Notes: generated from the letters alone by a model not told the origin. A stretch of 64,000 nt of DNA from Homalodisca vitripennis (GCF_021130785.1 NC_060213.1:119479001-119543000), one strand, 5' to 3'. Positions 48,280-59,285 are shown, counted from the stretch's first letter. Numbers and translations: made by a program.

Positions 48280-49700
48280 GGTCAGGTCGTGAACGAGAAG
48301 AAGATCATGTGCAGTTGAGGATGTAGACAAAAGCTTATTATAACACGTATTGGTAGTATTTTATGTATAAAATTCCTACAACTATTTCTAAACATGACGC
48401 TATAGAGAGGTCCAAGAGACAGCTCATCGATAAACCAGTGTGAACGTAACATTCCTGTCATTCCACGACTATTGCCGAACACTGACACTTAAACGTGCAT
48501 TCCTTACATTGCTCCTGTGATAGTCATAGGATTTTAACTCACAGCTGCAGGTGATTGTTCCCATTGGCTGATTAACATCGTCTGAGGTCACGTGATCGGA
48601 TAGCGTCGTAAACTTTCCGACCAGAGCAGTGGGTCCGAGAATTCCAAAATGTATTGACGTTCTCTTTCGCTAGAAGTAGCCTACCGGGAGAGTATCTCTC
48701 ATCAATGTTTGGGGCATTTTTAAAACCTCCTTACCCCCTTTAGATGTCGTAAAACTCGTTAGACTTATGGTGTAATTCTCTTTTGGTCCGAGTTTTGGTA
48801 ACGTCCTGTGTACTATATGACCTCCCTCGACACACACAAAACACCACACACAAACACACACATACGTAATTTTTTGGAGTGATAACGGTGTCGCCAACAG
48901 CCCATCCAAACTGTGACACTGAATCAACTCCATGGGAGATCCGACGGAGGATACATTGTATCAGCCGAGCGGTGCCGACTGTATGAGAGGAGAAAAGCCA
49001 CGTTGGTGAGTTCACATCAGTCCTTCAGTCCTTTCATGCCTCTTTACCCTTAGTTCATTTGTCTCTCTTTAATGTTTCAATTTTATCAGAGCCCGTGCTT
49101 ATTGTTTTTAATCTATTCACAATTTCCCAATTTTAGTCATTGCCCCCTGAGTACTGATGTAACTATTTTATTTTATTCCCTCAACTCTCTGACCGTCATT
49201 CAATCACATATATCAGACATAGGCGGACATCCGGCGTCCAGTAATGCCTCCTTTCTACCGATAGTCCACCAAGTCGTGGTGCATCACGACAAAATGGAGG
49301 CTAGACATTTGGCATGAATGAGGCCTCGGTGAACATTTTTCGGTGTTAATTTTTCACAATTATCAGCCAGTTAAAGAGAAGAGGCTCGTGTGCAGTTGAG
49401 GATGTAGGCAAAAGCTTGTTTTGACTATGTAATAGATGTTAGTCGGACCGTTAGTAGGTTATATATAATAATCCTGAAAATGAGTATAAAATAACACTAT
49501 AGTGTGGTCTAGCAGCGAGCGTAGATACTCATCGATAAACCAGTGAGAATGTAACAATCCTGTGATATGGCGACCATTCCAGCGTTCTAAAGGCTGGCAA
49601 CAGAGTGCATTCCTAACCTTGTTTCTGTGATAAACATGTAAACACACCGCATTTACTCTCTGTAATTTTAGAACTATAGTCAAATTTTTCTTTATCTGTG
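48280..49700. repeat. Local duplication inside copy B (48280-48540 and 49370-49700)
   Basis: The block starting AGAAGAAGCTCGTGTGCAGT in copy A (26020) is present twice in B, at about 48296 and 49378. Each continues through a GATGTAGRCAAAAGCTT phrase, a CATCGATAAACCAGTG phrase and a TGCATTCCTTAC-like phrase. About 0.8 kb of extra DNA separates them, including a CA/GT-type microsatellite near 48828-48866. Confidence 0.65.
48828..48866. repeat. CA microsatellite
   Basis: Imperfect run of ACACACA units. The minus-strand Cys/Val-rich frames across it (48670-48933, 48740-49015) are translations of this repeat, not genes. Confidence 0.8.
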
Positions 49701-50539
49701 TGGCATATATTTTGTTACACGTGTTCGGTCCTACTAGCTTGGATAAAGAAGTCCATGTATGTAGTAAGTTGAGCCTAATAAGTGACATTACTGAGGTAAG
49801 TCATGACCATCGATAACAAATTGTTAAGAGGTTAGAGCAAGAACCGACACTATAGCATAGCCTACATGTGTCATAGCACTACTTTACACGAGCCGTTGGT
49901 GATATTATGAATATTATTTCTGAGCATAAAAATATATCTCATCAAAAGTTTTACTTTTTAACGAGTAAACAATAAAACTACTTTAATTTAAACGAAATTC
50001 ACAGTATTTCGTTACAGAAAGACAAAATAAAGTTGAAAGGTCGGTACAAAAAAACTTTCTTGGTGCCGCATAAAAACATCGTAAAGTATGAACCTGTGTG
50101 TCTGGTGACAACACATTCTCCCCCCTCCACAGCACTTCCACCACCGTCCTCGCCTTTTAGCTCCTCCTTACTTTTCCAGATTTGCCACATCCTTTCTTTT
50201 CAGAACTGACAGGAAATAGATAACTGCCTCCACTTGCACTAGGAATAGCAGTCACAGTACTTACTAATTTTCTTCGCTCTACAAAATACTAATATTAACT
50301 ATATTATAATTTGGTAAATCTTCTGATTATTCCAATTTATTGATACACGTAATACGTTATTTTATACACAGGTAAAAAGCAAAGCTTTTAAGCAACTGAG
50401 CACTGACTGTATGGCCGATATGATGAAAATGCTGTTTACATGTTCGTCTTACAATCCAGATAGTAATAACTACACCTCAGATAACCTCCAGTACTTACAT
50501 TGTGACTGTTTTAAAGTTATGAAGTGCTCAACACACTGA

Positions 50540-52330
50540 TAATAACAAAATAAATACATTTTTGTTCAAATATTTTAATTATTGGGTAAAGAAACCATTA
50601 TTATTCCAAACGTTGTTATATTTAAAACTAAAATATGTATAATAAGGTTGATGTTATAACGTGTTGCGGCAAAAACGAGAAGTGTTTCGTTTGGTAAGAA
50701 ATTCAACAATACGCTAACAACAGACATATTTAAAGTTGAGATGCAAGGATTAAAGAAGATTTATTGCACCTAGTGAGCCATTTGCAACTTTGTACATTAC
50801 ATCCGCAGTTGCTCATTACGTTGCAGGGTACAATGTGCGCTGAGTACTACTACTTACTGTGTACCACTGCGTTGTCAATCACAACATTATATTATCAATC
50901 CGAGCATCATTTAAACCCGTGATATATGTCACGATATATATATATGAGTGATTGCCTACAGATATTGGGTTAAAGTGTTCCTTCCGTTAATTATAATATC
51001 TCAAGAATAAGAATAAATCCACTATCGGATTTTTTCTAAGAGAGTCAACCAATTTATTCTGAGTCTCTTGGTAGCCTCTATTCACACAACTCACGTGCAA
51101 AACTGTCACGTTTTATCACATGATACTTCAAAGTAACCTGAAATCGTGGGTATAAATTTAACCATACCCAGTGTGTAAACCATCATTGTTTGTGATAAAG
51201 GTTACTCTGGAAACCAACATTTGTTTATGTAAATTGGTAACGGAAATCCAATAATGCATGTATTTGAATAATTAACACCGTTTAATTCTCATTTCACTGT
51301 ATAATCTGTAGGCCTGGAAAGAGAGATAAAACAATACTTGTTTTATAAATATCGAGAGTTTAAGAGTCACTCGTTTTTCACTAAGTACCAATACCACCTA
51401 GATAGATGTCCCTATTTTATATTTGAAGTAAGCAATGAAATCGAATTTGTTTTGTATTTGTTTAAAATATAAATTTTCATAAAAATATGATCTAATAAAA
51501 TTAAAATGTGTTTTAAATGTGTTAATTATAATTTACAATTGTTGTTAGCACACTTATCAGGGAATAAATCAGTGTTTTCACTAAATTCTCATAGTTATGG
51601 TTATTTTTACAACATCCCTGCAAAATTTATGTTAATATCACCAATATAAATGGTACATTTGTTATATCCCCAATATACCTAACCTGTAATAGAACATAAC
51701 CTATTTCCGAAGTTTACTGTTGTTCTTCAAATCGGTGCAGACTGTTCATACAAAACAGGTTAAAACAACTACAATATAGAAATCCTCATACCTAATATCA
51801 AGGAATGCGGTGTGCAAAACATTATAATATCAAATGTATGATACTGAACTTCAAAGTGTAATTGACGTGTTTTGTAAACGAAACCCTATGGTTATAAGAG
51901 CCAGTATATAAAACATCCCGCTCGGGTCGAGAGCTTTGATCGACACGGTTGCTGCCGTGTATTGGCTCCTGGATATAGTGAGTGGGTGTGTGGATGGGAG
52001 GGGATGGAGAGGTTTCAAGAGGGATGGTAGCAAATTTTTTTGTTATTGCGGCGCGCTCAATTAAATGTGTAATTAAAACCTGAGATGGAGTCGCGATTTC
52101 GTTCCTTTCTAAAACCAATATAAATGTGTTGTAGCTGTTACGGTCTGGTTTTACACTCTACATACGGAGTGTCTCTCTACATAAATTTATATTTCAAGCA
52201 TTTAAATCAATCATTAGTTTGTATGTTATTCCTTTATTTGGTCAGTTTCAGTAATGTATTTCATTTGCTATCCGAGTATTTTTATTGACACCATTATTTT
52301 AGTTTTATTGGTTGGTCTTAAACAAATGTC
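50540..52330. other. Largest insertion in duplication copy B
   Basis: Copy A passes directly from its CACTGAGTACTT stretch to TATTTCACGTACC (27115-27155), while B carries about 1.8 kb here. It is AT-rich with no recognised domain. The minus-strand frames near 51822-52118 are low-complexity and unsupported. Confidence 0.5.
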
Positions 52331-52470
52331 GTACAGTGCAACTCAAGTAACGTGTAAAATATTTCACATACCAATTACATACTTGTGTGGTATACAAAAT
52401 GTTAAGTTTCTATTATCACATTTCCGTCGCTAAAATTAAATCTAATGGAAAAAGAATTCAATTTTAATAC

Positions 52471-53449
52471 TTTAATAGGGGACAATAGCAAAATACTCTT
52501 TAGTGGTAATGTGGCATATCAAAACTTGTATGCATATAAAATTTTGATGGATTATTAAAACAGGACTTTTTCGAACATTTTTATTAATGACCAGTGATAA
52601 AACAATCAGTAACACTACGTTTCGAGATATGTAATCTGACCTCTTCTTCAGGTGGATTACAGATATAACACGTAACTTTATAGTACGTCACAACTCAACT
52701 CATAACCCATTGTTTTTGTTTAAATATACAAAAAACCTAGATTTTAATTATGTTTTGGATTAGTTATCCATCCACGGAAAAGATCGAGTTGATAATCTTG
52801 AAAAGTAGTGATACTGATTTTTCGTATCACTAAACGATGGCAAATTTCAGAACATTTTGGTTTTTTAACAGTTATTATCCTATTTTACAAATTAACTTGG
52901 ACCTTATTAAAGATCTGTAATTCCGGATAAATGAACTTATTGTCTTTCTGAGGTCTACGGTCAGAGAAAATATTTCGCAAGGAATACAATATAGCTTCAA
53001 AGACCGAAAGTACATGCAAACCTCCATATGTGGAGATAAAAGTACCTATTTTAAGAGAAAAGATTTTTTAAGTGAGGTTTCAAAATGTTTCCCGAATATA
53101 TTTATTTTTTAAACCTAAAGTAGGTTCATCTATACTGTCTCAATAGGAAATAAAAAGAATAATTCACTAAAGAAGCTATTTAGTTTAAAGAAGCAGATAA
53201 CGGAGGAATTACCATAGTAAATAGTTGGCTGGAGAGGAGTCGGCAATTAGTGTTAGCGAAGCTAATTTAGATGTAGATCTCATTATCTTCATGCTTTCTG
53301 AGATTAACTTTATTGTTACAAACAGAATAAAAAGTAAGTAATAAATTTAAAAGAAAATGGTTTTAAATTAGTTAATTGTTATTTATTTTAACGGTCAAAA
53401 CTAATTTCAATTTTTAAGGGTTTGTTTAGACGATGGAAGATTTGAAAGT
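52471..53449. other. AT-rich DNA with parts of a dispersed repeat
   Basis: Holds two pieces of a repeat family also present at 54250 and 56400. One piece (52585-52660) is in minus orientation and one (about 52780-52860) in plus orientation. The rest shows no coding potential. Confidence 0.45.
52613..52655 (-). ncRNA. Hammerhead-like core, copy 1
   Basis: On the minus strand the order is CAC, CTGAAGA, an imperfect hairpin (GAGGT paired with ATCTC), GAAA, CG, TA, GTG. CTGANGA and GAAA are the conserved hammerhead core strands; CAC/GTG would form a short stem I, and the one-pair stem III (CG) would require a dimer, as described for ribozymes of Penelope-like elements. One unpaired base follows CTGAAGA, which departs from the consensus. 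Activity is unproven. Confidence 0.35.
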
Positions 53450-54540
53450 ATGATAGGTATATGTCGTTGTAACCTCTGAATTCGCTCCATATTCTATAAC
53501 ATTGCTTATAGTTTTATCGCAATGTTGTATATGTCGTAGTCACCTCTGAATTCGCTCCCTATTCTGTAAAATTTTTCTAGCTGACGGCAATGTTGTCTAT
53601 TTGAACTAACTTCCCAGTTTGTATCACAATTCCTCTCTGACTGGAATTATTTTGTATCACCTGTTGTGTTGAGTCACCTCTAAACTCGCTCCCCCCTCTG
53701 TAACACTGCTTATAGTTTTATCGCAATGTTGTATATGTCGTAGTCACCTCTGAATTCGCTCCCTATTCTGTAAAATTTTCCTAGCTGACGGCAATGTTGT
53801 CTATTTGAACTAACTTCCCAGTTTGTACCACAATTCCTCTCTGACTGGAATTATTTTGTATCACCTGTTGTGTTGAGTCACCTCTAAACTCGCTCCCCCC
53901 TCTGTAACACTGCTTATAGTTTGACCGCAATATTGTATATGTCGTAGTCACCTCTGAATTCGCTCCCTATTCTGTAACATTGTTCCTAGCTAACCGCAAT
54001 TTGGTTCTTTTTTTGAAGTTTATTTTTACAGTCATAAGTGGTTGGTAGACGAATGCAGACGTATTGCGACCTGTATTGTGTAGCTCAGTTTAAATAATTA
54101 GTGTTGTGTATAATTTTTTTTAGAGTATTTTTTAGTGTTAGTGAAGTTGACACACAACATGGTGGTTGTGATTCTTGACTCAGGCATGCCACAACGCTTT
54201 CGTAAGATTTGCTTATTTTAACCTAGTTTGTAATTATGTATTAGGTTAGTTGTTAACCTGAAGAAGAGATCAGATTCCAGATCTCGAAACGTAGTGTTAC
54301 TAATTTTTTTTTACTGAACGATGGCAAATGTCCGAAAAAATCCTGTTTCCTTCGCAATGTTGTGTTGGTCACGGTCACCTCTAAACTAGCTCCCCACTCT
54401 GTAACACTGATCCTCGCTAATCGTAACTTGGCGTATGTCACAGTCACCTCTGAACTCGCTTCCCATCCCACTCTATAACACTGTTACTAGCTGAATGCAA
54501 CGTTATGTGTGTCACAGTTTCCCTCACTGTTCCATATTCT
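53450..54540. repeat. Satellite with a 204-bp period built of about 68-bp monomers
   Basis: AATGTTGTATATGTCGTAGT occurs at 53521 and 53725, and nearly the same phrase at 53929, giving an exact 204-base period. Each period holds three related parts with cores like CACCTCTGAATTCGCTCCC followed by CTGTAACACTG and CGCAATGTT. More diverged monomers resume at about 54350-54540. The array is interrupted at about 54010-54350 by a dispersed repeat carrying a hammerhead-like core. Confidence 0.85.
54252..54300 (+). ncRNA. Hammerhead-like core, copy 2, inside the satellite
   Basis: The order is GTTAAC, CTGAAGA, a hairpin with six perfect pairs (GAGATC with GATCTC), GAAA, CG, TA, GTG. It is the same family as 52613-52655, and both are followed or preceded by a shared ACGATGGCAAATG phrase. 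The outer stem is weaker here. It marks a mobile repeat inserted in the satellite. The ribozyme call is inference. Confidence 0.35.
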
Positions 54541-54895
54541 CTATCAATCAATTTCAACCTGTCTAACTCACGGAACCTTAATATTAGTTACTGATTATAA
54601 TTAAACTCGGTGACTCTCATTTGTCTCGGACGCCATAACTTTGCTTTATTCTTTTTATTAAGTCACCTTGTAAACTGTGTAAAACTACTACAAAATGTAC
54701 GGTCATCTGACAGATATTTATTAATTATTTGTTTTCCAAACGATTTCTAAAATCTATTTAAACATTCACTAGTGTTAATTAGACATTCAAGTAACTCTAT
54801 GACATACGCGTTTTTTCCGTAGACCTCATTATAGAATGTCGACACATTCTAAATTAAATTATATCAAAGTTTTTCTAATCTTGATAAGGCCACTT
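54541..54895. other. Non-coding AT-rich DNA
   Basis: Nothing recognised beyond the diverged edge of the satellite. Confidence 0.4.
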
Positions 54896-55105
54896 CTAAA
54901 TATCTTTTAAATATCCTTCTACGCGAGTATCAAGAGTATGGATTTGGTATAAACGAACATCAGAATCTGTTGAAATGAGATAACTTTCACTTCTAACACT
55001 TTCTCTACTCAGTGAAGAAATCCCCTCTAAATAATCCTTCTTAGCCCTGCTCCACTCATTTTGCTCAAAGATAGGTGTATGTCTTTCTTCTATTATGGCC
55101 TCCAA
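54896..55105 (-). CDS. Unassigned short ORF, possible terminal exon
   Basis: A minus-strand frame of 69 codons opens on TTG at 55105 and ends at 54896. Composition is protein-like rather than AT-biased (many Glu, Ser, Arg, Asp; motifs EQNEWSRAKKDYLEG and DTRVEGYLKDI). A TGA closes the frame just upstream. A GGAG boundary (about 55101) after a T-rich run could serve as a splice acceptor. I do not recognise it. It may be a terminal exon, a transposon scrap or chance. Confidence 0.2.
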   Translation of the reverse strand: MEAIIEERHTPIFEQNEWSRAKKDYLEGISSLSRESVRSESYLISTDSDVRLYQIHTLDTRVEGYLKDI

Positions 55106-57448
55106 TAGTGATCATACTCCTCAGAAATTGGAAAAAAAAATTTATTCAAATAATGTTTGTGTTAAATTCAATGTAATTTCTTAACATAATAAAAACACAT
55201 ATTTATATTTCGTTGTGTTTTAAAACTATAAGATATAGAAGAATATCATTTTCAAATAAACTAAATAAAAAGATTAAAGCTTTTACTGGATTTACAACAA
55301 TAAATACACTGCTTTTCAGAATAAAGGAAAAGTACCAGTTATTCCATCTTGAGTTAGCAAGAAACTATACTTAATACCTAGTAATTAATAACTAAATAAT
55401 TAAGTATTTAATTGTAATTTCTAAACATCAGGTGTTAAACTACTTTGTAAAGGAGCGTGCCTCAAGAAATTATAACCTCTTTCCTTTTAGTACACACCAT
55501 TTATACAAGAATCAGTTGTCAAATTAACCAGTAAAAAAATATCTCATTCAGCCTCTCATGTACAAGAAATTGTAACAAAGCACTATGAGGCCACACTCCT
55601 AATATTACGAGATAATTTTAAGTCAAAAATCCATTAAGTGTAATTAATGTTTGCCTAATATTAAAACAGTAGTAACTATAAAATACAAACAAATTGTAAA
55701 ATTATTGTTTTGAGGTCGAAGAAAACTCAAACAATCAATTCCGAACAAACAATGACTTTGATATCGAAAACAAAAACTAAAGGCTGTTGCGGCTACCTTT
55801 CACCCCCTACCCCTCTCCTCACAAACCATCCTTATCCTGTTTTCTCTTATTTCAGCTGACGGACATGCCGCTACTACAGGAAGTGTCAGTATTGATTTTA
55901 CTTCAGCCTTCAACATCTCTGGTGGGTTCAAATGTATTCTGTGCACGTTTTCTGTGCAGTAACAGGATTATTACTTGTTATCACCCTCGAGGAATAATTC
56001 AGGTTTATGTCGTATACATTGTTCTGTTCTCAACCATTAAAGAAGAGAAGAGGTTTCATTCGATCCAAGGTTTGTTTGACACCTGAAGAAAATAATACAT
56101 TCAAAACTTATCTCAACAAATTTCCAAATATTTCAAAGGTGAACTGTTTATACACAAAATTCAATAAGCTTCTCGAAAACAACCAAAATAGACATTAAAC
56201 ATTTCTAAAATTGAAAATAAAAATAAAGCCCCAACACTTGAAACCAATATGTCTAAACAATTATATTTTTGTAAAGACAGCAGATTAAATACGGATCCAA
56301 ATTATACAATGCAATCAACCTATCTTCGAAATTCCTCAGTTAAGCGGAAATATTAGTTTTATGTGAGGGTTACACTCTTCTTCGTCATAAACTCGTACCT
56401 GATCCTGCATATCGTTGAACCTGTGGTAGAGATTAGATTATAGATCTTGATCTTAATAACGTTTTGTATCACAGGACAATGACAAAAGTCTGGAAAAGCC
56501 TGTTTCCCTCATAATCCTTCCTTCCAAAAACAAACTTCAAACAAAGGACAAAGAGTAGTACCAGCATCAATCAGTGGTAGACTTTAGCAGTTTCCTAGTT
56601 AGTATTTTTATAAGTGATAAAACTGAACGTGTATTTTTCCATACACCGGAATGATGATAAAATTCTTTTTTCGCATAACAAATAGTGTTTTTTGACATTG
56701 TAGAGACGTTCTTTTTACATAAAAAATGTTACTGGCAGGAAAAAATAAGCTTTACATTATCTTTAGATTTAGTCCACGTTCAAACCTGTATATACACCGC
56801 TATGAAAATGAGAATACATATATCTTTATTCAAGAAGGTTTTCCTTTAAAAAACGAGTTCATAGTTAGGAGTTGTTTCAAACCATATACAAACTAGTTTG
56901 CCCCAGATGCATGCTCGAATGTTGTGTTCCCGTAGAAAGGAGGTAGTTATGTTTATTTATCAATGAGATACAGACTTGGTGTTTGATGTTTCCTGGAAAC
57001 ACGTTTTTTTACAAAGACAGCGCGCGAGTAACAAAGTAGACTGGGAATTGCAGAGATACTCAACTCCCCTGAGGTATACGTATTTGCGCTGTCTTATAAC
57101 AATCTAAATTAAATTAATATTTCCTTACACAGTTATATTTGAGTAGTACATGTAGTGTATAGTATGTTTAACAAAATAGTTATAGCTCTCTTTATTCTGA
57201 TGCAGAAAACAGTATTATTACTAAACCTTTTGCCTCGTTCTGAGATACAAAAAATCAATAACACTACCGAGATCTGCAATTTGATATATTCTCCGCGTGA
57301 ATAACTAACTCAACGGGCAACTGCAATCTATATTTAAATAAATAAGTCACACAGGAACATAAATGAGTTATGTGTCAATCCCATGGAGACTACATCTAAA
57401 ACATGATCCTCATTGTAACAAAGCACTAATTTGCAACATCAAAATAAT

Positions 57449-57455
<7 letters not shown>
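55106..57455. other. AT-rich non-coding DNA with a degenerate third copy of the dispersed repeat
   Basis: At about 56420-56530 the phrases GTAGAGATTAGATTATAGATCTTGA-like and GACAATGACAAAAGTCTGG then AAAGCCTGTTTCC match the family at 54250 loosely, with the core strands decayed. A TTATTTCAG near 55848 resembles a splice acceptor, but the frame after it (to 56084) has no domain. Nothing else is supported. Confidence 0.4.

Positions 57456-57481
<26 letters not shown>
57456..57481. repeat. TA microsatellite, left flank of tRNA-like array
   Basis: Thirteen or so TA units directly abut the first array unit. Confidence 0.9.
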
Positions 57482-57486
<5 letters not shown>

Positions 57487-57514
57487 CAATAAACACTGAA
57501 TCGCAAAAAGTACT

Positions 57515-57584
57515 TGCTCCGCCGGGAGTCGAACCCGGATCTCTCACTTGCCGGGTGAATGTGCTACCATTACACCACAGAGCG
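57515..57584 (-). tRNA. tRNA-like unit 1
   Basis: The minus strand has a D-arm with Pol III A box (TGGTGTAATGG), an anticodon-type stem TTCAC/GTGAG with loop CCGGCAA (position 34-36 reading GGC, but C instead of the usual T at 33), and a T-arm with a perfect B box (GGTTCGACTCC). Acceptor strands GCTCTG and CGGAGC pair with one wobble. A TTTTT terminator follows about ten bases later. The odd position 33 argues for a tRNA-derived element rather than a working alanine tRNA. Confidence 0.55.
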
Positions 57585-57774
57585 CTTACTTTTTCCGATT
57601 CAATTATTTTGTATTTGGCCGTATCTGTCACATATGAGTTTAAATAAGCAAACTAACATATGATCGGAAGACCAAAATACCTGTCAAACGACTTTTATTT
57701 ACATTAAATTGTATAAATGGCAATACTAGCCTTATTTAATTTCAATATAAACACTGAATCGCAAAAAAAGTACT

Positions 57775-57845
57775 TGCTTCCGCCGGGAGTTCGAACCCGG
57801 ATCTCTCACTTGCCGGGTGAATGTGCTACCATTACACCACAGAGC
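57775..57845 (-). tRNA. tRNA-like unit 2
   Basis: As unit 1 with extra bases in the acceptor strand and T loop (GTTCGAACTC), which would disturb folding; these look like sequence errors or decay. Confidence 0.45.
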
Positions 57846-58031
57846 GCTTACTTTTTTCCGATTCAATTATTTTGTATTTGGCCGTATCTGTCACATATGA
57901 GTTTAAATAAGCAAACTAACATATGATCGGAAGACCAAATACCTGTCAAACGACTTTTATTTACATTAAATTGTATATAAATGGCAATAGCCTGATTTAA
58001 TTTCAATAAAACACTGAATCGCAAAAAGTAC

Positions 58032-58106
58032 TTGCTCTCCGCCGGGTAGTCGAACCCGGATTCCTCTCACTTGCCGGTTGAATGTGCTACCATTACACCA
58101 CAGAGC
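58032..58106 (-). tRNA. tRNA-like unit 3
   Basis: As unit 1 with four or five single-base insertions and one change in the anticodon stem. It is the most damaged copy. Confidence 0.4.
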
Positions 58107-58292
58107 GCTTACTTTTTCCGATTCAATTATTTTGTATTTGGCCCGTATCTGTCACATATGAGTTTAAATAAGCAAACTAACATATGATCGGAAGACCAAA
58201 TACCTGTCAAAACGACTTTTATTTACATTAAATTGTATAAAATGGCATAGCCTTATTTAATTTCAATAAAACACTGAATCGCAAAAAGTACT

Positions 58293-58363
58293 TGCTCCGC
58301 CGGGAGTCGAAACCCGGATCTCTCACTTGCCGGGTGAATGTGCTACCATTACACCACAGAGCG
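58293..58363 (-). tRNA. tRNA-like unit 4
   Basis: As unit 1 with one extra base in the T loop. Confidence 0.5.
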
Positions 58364-58547
58364 CTTACTTTTTCCGATTCAATTATTTTGTATTTGGCCG
58401 TATCTGTCACATATGAGTTTAAATAAGCAAACTAACATATGATCGGAAGACCAAATACCTGTCAAAACGACTTTTATTTACATTTAAATTGTATAAATGG
58501 CAATAGCCTTATTTAATTTCAATAAACACTGAATCGCAAAAAGTACT

Positions 58548-58618
58548 TGCTCCGCCGGGAGTCGAACCCGGATCTCTCACTTGCCGGGTGAATGTGCTAC
58601 CATTTACACCACAGAGCG
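58548..58618 (-). tRNA. tRNA-like unit 5
   Basis: As unit 1 with one extra T in the D-arm. Confidence 0.5.
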
Positions 58619-58801
58619 CTTACTTTTTCCGATTCAATTATTTTGTATTTGGCCGTATCTGTCACATATGAGTTTAAATAAGCAAACTAACATATGATCG
58701 GAAGACCAAATACCTGTCAAAACGACTTTTATTTACATTAAATTGTATAAATGGCAATAGCCTTATTTAATTTCAATAAACACTGAATCGCAAAAAGTAC
58801 T

Positions 58802-58871
58802 TGCTCCGCCGGGAGTCGAACCCGGATCTCTCACTTGCCGGGTGAATGTGCTACCATTACACCACAGAGCG
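58802..58871 (-). tRNA. tRNA-like unit 6
   Basis: Identical in structure to unit 1, with intact A and B boxes. Confidence 0.55.
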
Positions 58872-59062
58872 CTTACTTTTTCCGATTCAATTATTTTGTA
58901 TTTGGCCGTATCTGTCACATATGAGTTTAAATAAGCAAACTAACATATGATCGGAAGACCAAATACCTGTTCAAACGACTTTTATTTACATTAAATTGTA
59001 TAAATGGCAATAGCCTTATTTAATTTCAATAAACACTGAATCGCAAAAAAAAGTACTTGCTC

Positions 59063-59283
59063 TTCCGATCATATGTTAGTTTGCTTATTTAAACTCATAT
59101 GTGACAGATACGGCCAAATACAAAATAATTGAATCGGAAAAAGTAAGCGCTCTGTGGTGTGTAATGGTAGCACATTCACCCGGCAAGTGAGAGATCCGGG
59201 TTCGACTCCCGGCGGAGCAAGTACTTTTTGCGATTCAGTGTTTATTGAAATTAAAATAAGGCTATTGCCATTTATACAATTTA

Positions 59284-59285
<2 letters not shown>
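59063..59285 (+). repeat. Inverted terminal copy of the array unit
   Basis: After a truncated seventh unit the sequence switches strand: TTCCGATCATATGTTAG and onward is the reverse complement of the unit spacer, then the tRNA-like part, then the tail up to the TA run. The switch occurs at TTGCTC|TTCCGATC. Confidence 0.85.
59148..59219 (+). tRNA. tRNA-like unit 7, inverted
   Basis: Same sequence as unit 1 on the plus strand with an extra GT after TGGTGT in the D-arm. The downstream TACTTTTT terminator is kept. Confidence 0.45.

Larger units (their letters stand above)
43190..52470 (+). repeat. Segmental duplication, copy B, enlarged by insertions
   Basis: Matches copy A (22830-27260) in the same order. 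Offsets grow from about 20.36 kb at the receptor exon to about 21.25 kb, 22.3 kb, 23.4 kb and 25.2 kb, so extra DNA lies in B at roughly 44785-46140, 46540-47740, 48560-49360 and 50540-52330. ORFs inside B other than the exon are not shared with A and are not supported. Confidence 0.85.
57482..59285 (-). repeat. Tandem array of about 254-bp units, each with a tRNA-like sequence
   Basis: Units begin near 57482, 57735, 57998, 58259, 58514, 58768 and 59020 (spacing 252-263). Each holds AATCGCAAAAAGTACTTGC, the tRNA-like part (minus strand), GCGCTTACTTTTTCCGATTC, a shared spacer with AACATATGATCGGAAGACC, and a tail up to the next TAATTTCAATAAACACTG. The seventh unit stops after a few dozen bases and joins an inverted copy (59063-59285). 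Units differ mainly by single-base indels. Frames read through the array (57363-57647, 57410-57631, 57717-57926, 58228-58410, 59154-59339) are not genes. Confidence 0.9.

Noticed and set aside
48670..49015. Minus-strand ORFs with Cys-Val repeats
   Set aside because: They translate a CA microsatellite.
51822..52118. Minus-strand ORFs with Pro/His/Thr-rich segment
   Set aside because: Two overlapping frames with no conserved motif. The region is an insertion absent from duplication copy A and gives no other coding sign.
59059..59070. GCTCTTCCGATC as a leftover sequencing adapter
   Set aside because: The first bases belong to the array phrase TTGCTCCG and the rest to the inverted spacer phrase TTCCGATCATATG, so the match can arise by chance at the junction. 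Kept only as an alternative in the strand-switch finding.
57482..59285. CRISPR-like array
   Set aside because: The repeated unit is the whole 254-bp period with no unique spacers, and the setting is eukaryotic.
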